Assembly: GCF_000334895.1 (NCBI RefSeq)
Contig: NZ_BAFM01000004.1
Span: 62,001-126,000, forward strand
From: Halococcus agarilyticus
GTDB taxonomy: Archaea; Halobacteriota; Halobacteria; Halobacteriales; Halococcaceae
Reading direction: 5' to 3'
DNA length: 64,000 nt
Below the pieces are notes generated by a model. The model did not search any database, had not been told where the DNA came from, and was given only the letters and a program-made list of their open reading frames with translations. Below, in pieces: positions 43,776-51,284 of this stretch. Within the stretch, counting starts at the first letter, position 1; every line of letters begins with the position of its first letter. The translations under genes were made by a program, and so were the position numbers.

Positions 43776-45251
43776 ATGTTCGACGGCGTGCGTGCGTCCC
43801 TCGCCGCCGCGTGCTCGCGCGCCAGGCGGCTCGAACGCAGGGAGGTCCACGAGTTCCGGCGCTGGATCGAGAGCACGCAGAACCTCGTCCACCTCTCGGT
43901 GCTGCTGTTCGTCCCGTTGCTGATCGCCGGGGTGACGGCCATCTCGAACCTCTCGGCCGAGCTGACCTTCCTGCTGTTCCCGCCGCTCGCCTCCGGGGCG
44001 TACCTGCTCTTTGCCCACCCGACGGGCCGGTACTCCTCGCCGTATCGGTTCGTCGCCGGGCTGACCCTCGGCGCGCTGTGTGGCTGGCTCGCGCTCCAGC
44101 TCTCGGCGGCGTTCCTGTACCACGGCCCGCCGAGCCAGCACCGGGTTCACGCCGCTGGCGCGGCGCTCGCGATGTTCCTCACCGGCGCGACGACGTGGGG
44201 GTTCGACATCGAGGAGCCCGCGGCGTACTCGACCGCGCTGCTCGCGCTCGTCGGCGACGCCGCCGGTTTCGCGTACGTGGTCTCGATCGCCGCGTCGAGC
44301 GCGCTGGTCGCGGGCGCGTTCGTGCTCTGGCACCGTGCGTTCTACGCCGACCGCGCCCGGTATCTCTACCAGTCGACCAAGGGTGACGACCACGTGCTCG
44401 TGCCGATGCGCGGCGAGCATCCCGACGCGACCGCCATGCTCGGCGCGCGGCTCGCTGCCGCCCACGACGCCGGCAAGGTCGTGCTCCTCGACATCGTGGA
44501 CGCGGACGACGGCGACACGACACGGCGGACGACCGCCGACGGCGGCGATGGGGAGTCGCTCGCGACGGACGGCGGCGCGACGGGGACGACCGACGAGACA
44601 GCGGCCGACGAGATCGCCACGAGCCTCGAAGACCGTGCCGCCACGATCGAGACGACCGTCGGCGTCCCCTGCGAGGTCGCGGTCGTCGACAGCGGAGCGG
44701 AGTCGCTCGCGGCGGCGGTGCTCCGGACCGCCCGCGAGGCCAACTGCGACCTGATCGCGACACCTTACGAGGAATCGGACGGAACTGCCGCGCCGTACAT
44801 CCGGTCGCTATTTCGAACGGACATGGACGTGCTCGTCCACCGCTCGGCAGACGGCCGCACCGACTGGGGGCGCGCCCTCGTGCCGGTGCGGAGCGTGAGC
44901 GACGTGGCCCACAGCATGCTGGAGTTCGCCTGCCGGCTCGCGGGCTCGGCCGGGGAGACCGCGGTCTGTCACTGCATCGACTCGCCGGCGGAGCGTCGGC
45001 GGGCCGAGCGGATGCTCGCCGACCTCGTCGAGACGTTCCCCGGCGGGATCGAGACTCGCGTTCCCCAGGCCTCCATCGGGTCGTTCCTCGAAACCGTCGC
45101 GCCGCAGTACGACCTCGTCCTCGTCGGCGCGAGCACCGACCGGAGCAGCGTCTCGCGACTGCTCTCGCCCGCCACGTTCGAGCGCCTGCCCGACATCGAC
45201 TGTGACCTCGCTATCGTCGATCGACGGTCCCGGCCGCTGTCGCGCGAGTGA
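43776..45251 (+). CDS. HPP-family membrane protein fused to universal stress domain(s)
   Basis: A 491-residue protein. The N-terminal four-helix HPP domain (about 40-190, with FLLFPPLASGAYLLFAHPTGRYSSPYRFVAG) is followed by a cytoplasmic region with two UspA-like halves (about 205-340 and 350-485), containing DHVLVPMRG and YDLVLVGAST. Between them is a variable Asp/Thr/Gly-rich insert. HPP proteins are suspected nitrite or anion transporters; Usp domains bind ATP or sense stress. ATG 43776 was chosen; a TTG at 43752 is in frame but would overlap a 31-codon ORF. Confidence 0.82.
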   Translation: MFDGVRASLAAACSRARRLERREVHEFRRWIESTQNLVHLSVLLFVPLLIAGVTAISNLSAELTFLLFPPLASGAYLLFAHPTGRYSSPYRFVAGLTLGALCGWLALQLSAAFLYHGPPSQHRVHAAGAALAMFLTGATTWGFDIEEPAAYSTALLALVGDAAGFAYVVSIAASSALVAGAFVLWHRAFYADRARYLYQSTKGDDHVLVPMRGEHPDATAMLGARLAAAHDAGKVVLLDIVDADDGDTTRRTTADGGDGESLATDGGATGTTDETAADEIATSLEDRAATIETTVGVPCEVAVVDSGAESLAAAVLRTAREANCDLIATPYEESDGTAAPYIRSLFRTDMDVLVHRSADGRTDWGRALVPVRSVSDVAHSMLEFACRLAGSAGETAVCHCIDSPAERRRAERMLADLVETFPGGIETRVPQASIGSFLETVAPQYDLVLVGASTDRSSVSRLLSPATFERLPDIDCDLAIVDRRSRPLSRE

Positions 45252-45275
45252 TGTCATTCAGCACATCACTTATGG
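45248..45275. promoter_or_regulatory. operator-like inverted repeat and TATA box of the toxin-antitoxin pair
   Basis: Perfect 7-bp arms GTGATGT and ACATCAC (45248-45269, 8-nt spacer) abut a TATA box (ttatgg, 45270-45275) centred about 28 nt before the ATG at 45300. A DNA-binding antitoxin bound here would block TBP/TFB. The repeat overlaps the stop codon of the HPP gene. Confidence 0.6.
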
Positions 45276-45299
45276 GGCTGTAGTGGTTACTGGCAACCG

Positions 45300-45665
45300 A
45301 TGAGTGGGCGTGACGAGGACGACGCGACCCCGCTCTTCGAGGACGCTCGGACGACGGCGAACGGAAACGTCGTCTCGGTCACGATCTACGACGCACGGGC
45401 GTGGGATCGCTTTCCGAGCGATAGCAAGTACAGTATGCACTACGGGACGACGGCCGGCGAAATCATCGTTCGGTACGACAACCACCACGCAGACACGAAA
45501 GGCCACGAGCGTCACGACGGGGAAACGACCGAATCGATCGCGTTTCCCGGCTACGAAGCGCTCCTCAAGCGGTTCTACACCGAGGTGACACAGCATGAAC
45601 CAGGATTCGAACTCCCGACCGGAATCGAACTCGACAGCGCCGACGGTGCTGACAGTCCGGGTTGA
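45300..45665 (+). CDS. DUF6516-family protein, putative toxin
   Basis: A 121-residue soluble protein with YDARAWDRFPSDSKYSMHYGTTAGEIIVRYDNHHADTKGHERH, the pattern of the DUF6516 (TumE-like) family, which pairs with HVO_A0114-type HTH proteins in haloarchaea. The segment RYDNHHADTKGHERH carries several conserved His and Asp residues that could be catalytic. It overlaps the next gene by 71 bp in another frame, an unusually long overlap that locks the two together. Confidence 0.75.
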   Translation: MSGRDEDDATPLFEDARTTANGNVVSVTIYDARAWDRFPSDSKYSMHYGTTAGEIIVRYDNHHADTKGHERHDGETTESIAFPGYEALLKRFYTEVTQHEPGFELPTGIELDSADGADSPG

Positions 45666-46032
45666 ACCCGACGAGCGGTTCGTCGACCGATCGATCGCTG
45701 CCGTGCGAGCACTCGATCGGGGCGAACGACCCGACGAGTATCACGGCGTGAGTCTCCGCGACGCCGACGAGCTGGGCCGGCTGCTCAGCGCGAACAACGT
45801 CGAACTCCTCCGGACCATCGCCCGCGAGGAGCCCGACAGCATCCGCGAGCTCTGTCGGCTCGTCGACCGCGATATCAGGCAGGTCAGCGACAACCTCGCC
45901 GAACTCGAGGCATTGGGAATCGTCGAACTCCAGCAGGACGGACGGGCGAAGCGCCCGCGCTTCGAGTACGACGAGATCGATATCCGAGTGCCGATCGGGG
46001 ACGACGCTGAAACCGATCCAGCGCCGGCGTAG
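45595..46032 (+). CDS. HVO_A0114-family winged-helix regulator, putative antitoxin
   Basis: A 145-residue protein. An N-terminal segment of about 60 residues precedes a winged HTH (about 65-125): LLSANNVELLRTIAREEPDSIRELCRLVDRDIRQVSDNLAELEALGIVEL. The family is named for a Haloferax protein and commonly sits next to DUF6516. It is the likely antitoxin and autoregulator, acting at the inverted repeat at 45248-45269. It is 128 bp from the 3' end of tRNA-Thr. Confidence 0.78.
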   Translation: MNQDSNSRPESNSTAPTVLTVRVEPDERFVDRSIAAVRALDRGERPDEYHGVSLRDADELGRLLSANNVELLRTIAREEPDSIRELCRLVDRDIRQVSDNLAELEALGIVELQQDGRAKRPRFEYDEIDIRVPIGDDAETDPAPA

Positions 46033-46154
46033 AACCGGATATTGGGTAATAGCTTGGCTGCCGGTTTCGACGACGACGGCACGTGATCGTCGTCGACCGT
46101 GCCGATCAGTCCAGCAGTTGTGCGGGTTGCCGCTGTCGATCTTCGCTATCGAAC

Positions 46155-46159
46155 AAAAA
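46155..46159 (-). terminator. T-run terminator of tRNA-Thr
   Basis: Five T on the minus strand begin one base after the tRNA 3' end, the usual archaeal intrinsic termination signal for tRNA genes. Confidence 0.5.
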
Positions 46160-46160
46160 G

Positions 46161-46235
46161 AGCCGGTGGGGGGATTTGAACCCTCGGCCTAATCCTTACG
46201 AAGGATTCGCTCTAGCCAGTCTGAGCTACACCGGC
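46161..46235 (-). tRNA. tRNA-Thr (anticodon CGT)
   Basis: A 75-nt cloverleaf can be drawn: acceptor stem GCCGGTG pairing with CACCGGC, D stem GCTC/GAGC, anticodon stem AATCC/GGATT with loop TTCGTAA (anticodon CGT, reading ACG), and T arm with GAGGG-TTCAAAT-CCCCC. The discriminator base is T and no CCA is encoded. There is no intron. The toxin-antitoxin pair lies immediately 3' of it. Confidence 0.95.
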
Positions 46236-46321
46236 GCAGGTTGAACACCGGCCACGAGGGGTATAATCGTTGCGAATCGCCGGTGGCTAGCCGTCCCGAC
46301 GACCCGCAGCTACGGCCCGCC

Positions 46322-47299
46322 TCACGCCCGAAGTCGAACGTCGAGACAGACGTTCAGTTCGTGGGGTGCGTACGATCGGACCGTATGCTTGGTCTCGACC
46401 GACACCTCGTAGCCCTCGGCGGCCACCCGGATCGCGCGCTCGCCCGGTCCGTAGGGATCGTCCTCGTGCTGGATGTCGTAGTAGTGGAGGACACACTCCT
46501 CGCCAGCGAGGTCGATCGCCGTATCGAGGAACGCGTCGGCGCTGTGGGGCAGGTTCATCACGATGCGGTCGGCTCCACCCTCGATCCCCGTTGCGACCTC
46601 GCGGACGTCGCCCTCGATCGCCTCGATTCGCTCGGCGACGTCGTTCCGCCTGGCGTTCTCGCGGAGGTACTCGATCGCCACCGGGTTGCGATCGACCGCG
46701 ATCACGTCCGCGCCGCGTCCCGCGAACGGGATCGCGAACGGGCCGACGCCGGCGAACATGTCGACGATCCGCTCGTCGGCCGCCGCCTGCTGGATCACAC
46801 GGTGGCGCTCGGTCGCGAGCCGGGGCGAGAAATACACCTCCGCAACGTCGAGCGCGAACGCACAACCGTACTCGCGGTGGATGGTTTCGGTGCTCTCGCC
46901 AGCGAGCACGTCCCACTCGCGGGTTCGAAACTCGCCCTCGATCTTCGAGGCGCGATTCAGCACCGTTTTCACCGGGATCGAGGAGTCCATCACCGCGTCG
47001 GCGATCCGCCGCGCGCGCTCGTGATCGTCTTCTCGGAGCAGCACGATGTCGCCGAGGCGCTCGTAACTCGGATCGAACCCGAGCAGGTCGGCGGGCATCG
47101 TCTGGGTCTCGCGGGTGGGCACGTCGCGCTCCTCGATCGTGTACTTCTCCGGCACCGCGTCGGGATCGACGACGGGGGCGTAGAGCCAGCCGTCCACGAC
47201 GGTGATCTCGTGGTCGTGATCGAGGAGGTCTCGCTCCGCGAGGCGCTCGCGCGTCCGCTCGCCGTCCTCGCGCGCGACGCGGACACACGGTATCTGCAT
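46322..47299 (-). CDS. trm5: tRNA (guanine37-N1)-methyltransferase Trm5
   Basis: Trm5 makes m1G37 (or the wyosine precursor step) in tRNAs that read codons starting with C or related sets. The 325-residue class I SAM enzyme starts MQIPCVRVAREDGERTRERL. It carries the conserved HREYGCAFALDVAEVYFSPRLATER, the SAM loop VDMFAGVGPFAIPFA, DRNPVAIEYLRENARRN and MNLPHSA (catalytic NxPH motif). The N-terminal D1-like domain is short, as in other archaeal proteins. TATA-like ccttaggc is about 29 nt upstream. It lies beside a tRNA gene, but tRNA-Thr(CGT) has A37 and is not an expected substrate. Confidence 0.9.
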   Translation of the reverse strand: MQIPCVRVAREDGERTRERLAERDLLDHDHEITVVDGWLYAPVVDPDAVPEKYTIEERDVPTRETQTMPADLLGFDPSYERLGDIVLLREDDHERARRIADAVMDSSIPVKTVLNRASKIEGEFRTREWDVLAGESTETIHREYGCAFALDVAEVYFSPRLATERHRVIQQAAADERIVDMFAGVGPFAIPFAGRGADVIAVDRNPVAIEYLRENARRNDVAERIEAIEGDVREVATGIEGGADRIVMNLPHSADAFLDTAIDLAGEECVLHYYDIQHEDDPYGPGERAIRVAAEGYEVSVETKHTVRSYAPHELNVCLDVRLRA

Positions 47300-47428
47300 A
47301 CCCGCACTCGCCGGCAGTCGGGCCTAAGGCTGACGCTTCGCGCGACGACCGTGCGCCCGCACGCGAACGGAGACGTGGTCCGACCGCTCCGGCACAACGT
47401 ATAACCGCCGGCCGGCGGGAAGACGATC

Positions 47429-48205
47429 ATGGACACCGACCTCGCAGGACGGACGGCGCTCGTCACGGGTGCCGGCCGGGGTAACGGCCACCGAACCGCG
47501 CTCTCGCTCGCCGAGCACGGCGCGAGCGTCGTCGTGAACGACGTGGACGAGGACGTGGCGGAGGCGACCGCCACCGAGATCCGCGAGGCGGGCGGCGAAA
47601 GCGTCGCGGTCGCCGCCGACGTGAGCGACGAAGCCGCCGTCGAGGCGATGGTCGAGCACGCGAGCGCGGAGTTCGGCACCGTCGATGTCCTCGTCAACAA
47701 CGCGGGCGTCGGCACCGCGGGGCCGTTCCTCGACGCTGACTACGACGACGCCTTCGAGTTGAATCTCGACGTCCACCTCCGGGGATCGCTCAACTGCCTG
47801 CGCCACACCGTCGATGGGATGGTCGAGGCGGGCTACGGCAAGGTCGTCAACGTCACTTCGATCCACACGAAAAACGGCGTCGGGATGTCACCGCAGTACG
47901 ATATCGGGAAGTACAGCCTGCTCGGGCTCACGAAGAGCCTCGCGCTCGAGCTCGGTCGCGAGGGCGTGCGGGTCAACGCCGTCGCGCCCGGCTGGGCCGA
48001 CACCCGGATGACCGACGAGTTCTCCGACGCGGTGACCGAGCAGATCCTCGACAACAACCCGCTCGGCCGGTTCGCGGAGCCCGAAGAGATCGCCGACGCG
48101 ATCACCTTTCTCGCTTCGCCCGCCAGCGACTACGTGAACGGCCACGAGCTTCGGGTCGACGGCGGCCAGGTCCCGATCGACAGCTGGCGGCTCGACGACC
48201 GGTAG
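47429..48205 (+). CDS. short-chain dehydrogenase/reductase (FabG-like SDR)
   Basis: A 258-residue classical SDR: TGAGRGNGHRTAL cofactor loop (about 11-23), NNAGV near 91, catalytic Ser in NVTSI and YDIGK (YxxxK) around 155, then VNAVAPGWADTRM. The Asp of VVVNDVDED at the end of strand 2 suggests NAD(H) preference. The substrate is unknown. The box gtataacc at 47398-47405 is 28 nt before the ATG. Confidence 0.9.
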   Translation: MDTDLAGRTALVTGAGRGNGHRTALSLAEHGASVVVNDVDEDVAEATATEIREAGGESVAVAADVSDEAAVEAMVEHASAEFGTVDVLVNNAGVGTAGPFLDADYDDAFELNLDVHLRGSLNCLRHTVDGMVEAGYGKVVNVTSIHTKNGVGMSPQYDIGKYSLLGLTKSLALELGREGVRVNAVAPGWADTRMTDEFSDAVTEQILDNNPLGRFAEPEEIADAITFLASPASDYVNGHELRVDGGQVPIDSWRLDDR

Positions 48206-48535
48206 ACCGCTCCGACGCCGAACACCGATTTTGGCGCGCGCTCGCGCTCGTGTGCGAGTGAAGCGAGCACCGAGCGCGGATCGGCGTGCGAGGGATGAGC
48301 GAACGAACGAAGTGAGTGAGCGAATCGGCTGGGGAGGCGCGTGGTCAGCGGTTGTGGCGCGGTACTGTGGCGTGCGGTACCTGGCGGACTGAAAGGGCGA
48401 GGCGCGCTCGCGGGGCGAGGGCTTTTAGCCATTGCTGTCGACTTCGGTCGAGTCTTCCGGACAAACGCGTTGAGGCTTGACACATCATTCCAAGCGGGTC
48501 GAACCGCTTACCCCGCCTCGAAACCGAACCACGCC
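48206..48535. other. 330-bp intergenic region with inverted repeats and purine-rich motifs
   Basis: No gene is convincing. The left half (about 48238-48335) contains GAGTGAAGCGAG-type imperfect repeats and alternating CGAAC/GAGTGAGTGAG runs. The right half (about 48390-48430) has ctgaaagggcgaggcg, a gcgag-gcgcg-ctcgc stem and cttttagcc, a layout that could be a terminator or a structured RNA. The final 30 nt hold the dphB promoter (cttacc, about 48508). Confidence 0.5.
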
Positions 48536-49294
48536 ATGCTCACCTTCGTCGGACTCGGCCTCTACGACGAGCGCTCGATCACGGTCGAGGGCCGGGACGC
48601 GCTCCGCGACGCCGACCGTGTCTTCGCCGAGTTCTACACCAGCAAACTCGCCGGGACCACAGTCGAGAGTCTCGAAGCCTACCACGACACCGAGATCGAG
48701 GTTCGCGACCGGACGGGCGTCGAGCAGGAGCCCGAACCGGTCCTCGATGCAGCCGAGGACGGCGCGACGGCGTTCGTGGTCGCCGGCGACCCCATGATAT
48801 CGACCACCCACACCGATCTCCGTCTTCGTGCCCACGAGCGCGGGATCGCGACCCGCGTGATCCACGGCACGACCGCCCAGGCCGCCGCGAGCTCCCTGAC
48901 GGGACTCCAGAACTACCGCTTCGGCAAGGCGACCACGATCCCGTTCGCCTACGGCGACGGCGATATCCCTCAGAGCGTGCTCGACACCATCGACGCGAAC
49001 CGCGAGCGCGGCCTCCACACGCTCTGCTATCTCGACATCAAGGCCGCCGAGGAGCGCTACATGACCGCGAGCACCGCCGCCGAGCGGCTCGCTCCAGACC
49101 TCGACGATCCGCTCGGGGTCGTCGTCGCCCGCGCGGGGAGTCCCGATCCGGTCGTGACCGCGGATCGGCTCTCGGTGCTCGCCGAGCGTTCGTTCGGCGA
49201 GCCGCTCCACCTGCTCGTGATTCCCGGCGATCTCCACCACGTCGAGCGCGACGCGCTGGTGGGGCTTGCCGATGCGCCCGAAAACCTGATGTAG
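48536..49294 (+). CDS. dphB: diphthine synthase
   Basis: DphB is a SAM-dependent methyltransferase that builds diphthamide on the conserved His of elongation factor aEF2. The 252-residue protein begins MLTFVGLGLYDERSITVEGRDAL, with the tetrapyrrole-methylase fold, then VVAGDPMISTTH and YLDIKAAEERYMT, and ends PGDLHHVERDALVG. Those are hallmark DphB segments. ATG 48536 matches the family start. Confidence 0.93.
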   Translation: MLTFVGLGLYDERSITVEGRDALRDADRVFAEFYTSKLAGTTVESLEAYHDTEIEVRDRTGVEQEPEPVLDAAEDGATAFVVAGDPMISTTHTDLRLRAHERGIATRVIHGTTAQAAASSLTGLQNYRFGKATTIPFAYGDGDIPQSVLDTIDANRERGLHTLCYLDIKAAEERYMTASTAAERLAPDLDDPLGVVVARAGSPDPVVTADRLSVLAERSFGEPLHLLVIPGDLHHVERDALVGLADAPENLM

Positions 49295-49314
49295 CGCCCT
49301 TTCGCTCGTCGGCG

Positions 49315-49994
49315 TCACCGCGTGAGCATGAACGTTTCGTCGTCTCCCTGCCGATGGACGACTTCGACTTTCGCCGGGAGGTCGCCGTCGACAGCGATCG
49401 TGACTTCGTAGTCGATCGTTCCGGCCTCGGCCTCACAGCCGAGCGTCGTCGTGCCGTTCGACGGTCCGTGTCGGCCCATCCCGACAACGACGACGATGGT
49501 TTCGCTCTCGTTACGGATCGATGTGAGAGTTGGGTCCCCACACGTCTCGACGAAGATAGCACCCGTGACGACGATACGGCTTCGATCCGGTTCGAACCTG
49601 GCGGTCGCCGTTTCGTCGGATGGGCGATCGCCGGGACTGGCGTAGTCGGTGATCGTGAACGCGGCCGAGACGTTCTCAGTAGTCCTCCGTACCCGCGTCG
49701 GCGTCGTCGTGGTTCTCGTCGGCACGGTGGCCGTCTCCGCGTCGTCGGCGACCGTGGCGGTCCCCATGATCGTCTCGACGTCGGTCGCCGTGGCCTCCAT
49801 CGTCTCCGTGGCGTTCATCGTGGTCGCTTTCGTGTCCCGCTCGGTGGTCGTCGCGGTCGCTGGCGTCGGGGTTTCGTCGGTGCCTGACGTCTCGGTTTCC
49901 GTGTCACCCCCGACGGCGGGTTCTCGACACAGCCGACCGTGCCGATAATCGACAGCACGACAGCGGTCCACTCGACGAAGGTCCGTCGGTGCAC
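49315..49994 (-). pseudogene. frameshifted Tat lipoprotein of unknown function
   Basis: A signal peptide from GTG 49994 (VHRRTFVEWTAVVLSIIGTVGC, twin Arg and lipobox Cys) is in one frame. The mature part is in the next frame: a Thr-rich linker, then a beta domain with two cysteines ending DLPAKVEVVHRQGDDETFMLTR. The frames meet at a run of five G (C run 49907-49911 on the plus strand). One added G would give CVENPPSGGDTETETSG... in a single ORF of about 226 codons. It is either a sequencing error, a mutation or phase variation. Confidence 0.6.
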
Positions 49995-50171
49995 GAGTGT
50001 TCGTATGGGCCGAAGCAACACCCCGTTAAGTGCTTTCTGTCGGGTTCTGGTGTTCGTTCGGGGTTGCTCGCCATCAGAGGTTCGTCGAGGTGCGAGGACC
50101 GACGGCGTTCGATCAGCCCTCCCGTCGGCGCGCGTTCACGGGCTTCGCCCGCTCGTGCCATCCGAGTCGTC

Positions 50172-50247
50172 GGAAACGCTTCGCGTTTCCGAGATCCCGA
50201 AAGGCGAAGCCTTTCGGGTGACTGCGAGAATCGTTTTACGATTCTCG
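50172..50247. repeat. three consecutive perfect hairpins at the 3' end of artA
   Basis: 50172-50190 (8-bp arms, loop TTC), 50196-50218 (10-bp arms, loop GAA) and 50225-50247 (10-bp arms, loop TTT). All have three-base loops, like the array at 4507-4660. The last hairpin contains the stop codon of artA (50236-50238), so it could act as a terminator or mRNA-stability element. Between here and the lipoprotein start (49995-50171) I see no gene. Confidence 0.75.
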
Positions 50248-51198
50248 AACGCTTCGCGTCTCGCGCATCCCGACACCGAGCGCTCGCTGGAGGTCGTACT
50301 CCGTCCCGGTCGCCATGTAGAGCACGTCCTCGATCACGACCATCACCTCCGGGAGTTCGTGGATCACGACCCACGTGATCGCGACCATCGCCACCACCGA
50401 GAGGCTCTGGGCGAGCACCCGATCGGCGATGAAGTACGACACCTTGTACGGGTCCGAGGAACCGAACAGCGACATGACGGTCTCGGGAAAGAGGTGAAAG
50501 CGCTGAGTGCCGAAGCCGACCGCGATGAACACGTTCCGGACGAGATTTAGTCCATAAATCACCGGGATCGAGACCGCGAGCGCACGGAGTTTTCTGCCGA
50601 GTGGCGCGTCGGTCGCAGCGATCAGCCCGCCGAAGATCGCCATGCTCCCCACGCCGGTGCAGGCGATCAGAATGGTATACGTGATGGTCTGCTCGCCCTC
50701 GACGAACCAGAACGTGCTCTGGTAGTCGGGGTACGTCCCGCTCGGGACCTGGGTGCCCGAAACCACCGTCGGATCGACGCCGATGAGCTCGATCAGGAAC
50801 GCGGTCTGGCGCGTGACGGTCTCGATCAGGAACTCCTGGAGGACGGTGATCGTCTCGAACGGGAAGAAGATCAGCCCCATCGCGGCGATGGCGCGCGAGA
50901 GCACGAACAGCGAGTCGCGCCCGCGCGCGAGCAACAGTCCCGCATAGCAGCTCGCCGGCACCGCTATCAGGGTGCCGATCCCCTCGATGAAGCTCTTCTG
51001 GACGAACGCGAAGTGATGGACCACCGAGAGCCAGAACACCGCGAAGACGACCCACGCCGCGACCGTCACCGGGCGCGCAAAGCGACTGTCGCGCCACGAG
51101 AGCACCGCGCCGGCGGTGAAGGTACCGACCACGAGCCACGCGAGCGGGTCGGAGAACTGACCGAACCACGCGAGCGCGGCGAGCAGGTCCCCGAACAT
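50236..51198 (-). CDS. artA: archaeosortase A
   Basis: ArtA removes PGF-CTERM tails and is linked to lipid anchoring of S-layer and other surface proteins. The 320-residue membrane protein has about eight helices. The catalytic Cys180 lies in ACTGVGSM and Arg221 in YGLNLVRNVFI. Downstream SYFIADRVLAQSLSVVAM completes the exosortase/archaeosortase pattern. A minus-strand box ctatgacc lies about 28 nt before ATG 51198. The upstream neighbour on the same strand encodes a PGF-CTERM surface protein, a likely substrate. Confidence 0.93.
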   Translation of the reverse strand: MFGDLLAALAWFGQFSDPLAWLVVGTFTAGAVLSWRDSRFARPVTVAAWVVFAVFWLSVVHHFAFVQKSFIEGIGTLIAVPASCYAGLLLARGRDSLFVLSRAIAAMGLIFFPFETITVLQEFLIETVTRQTAFLIELIGVDPTVVSGTQVPSGTYPDYQSTFWFVEGEQTITYTILIACTGVGSMAIFGGLIAATDAPLGRKLRALAVSIPVIYGLNLVRNVFIAVGFGTQRFHLFPETVMSLFGSSDPYKVSYFIADRVLAQSLSVVAMVAITWVVIHELPEVMVVIEDVLYMATGTEYDLQRALGVGMRETRSVRES

Positions 51199-51284
51199 TC
51201 GTCGTCGCTACGGCGATGACGGTCATAGGTCTTGCCGTCGAGACGCGAAACCGTCGGCCGCCGGCGATCGATCCGTCGGCGGAG

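Noticed and set aside
46155-46260. Attachment-site duplication or integrated element at tRNA-Thr
   Set aside because: No second copy of the tRNA 3' end and no integrase or boundary repeat were seen in the window.
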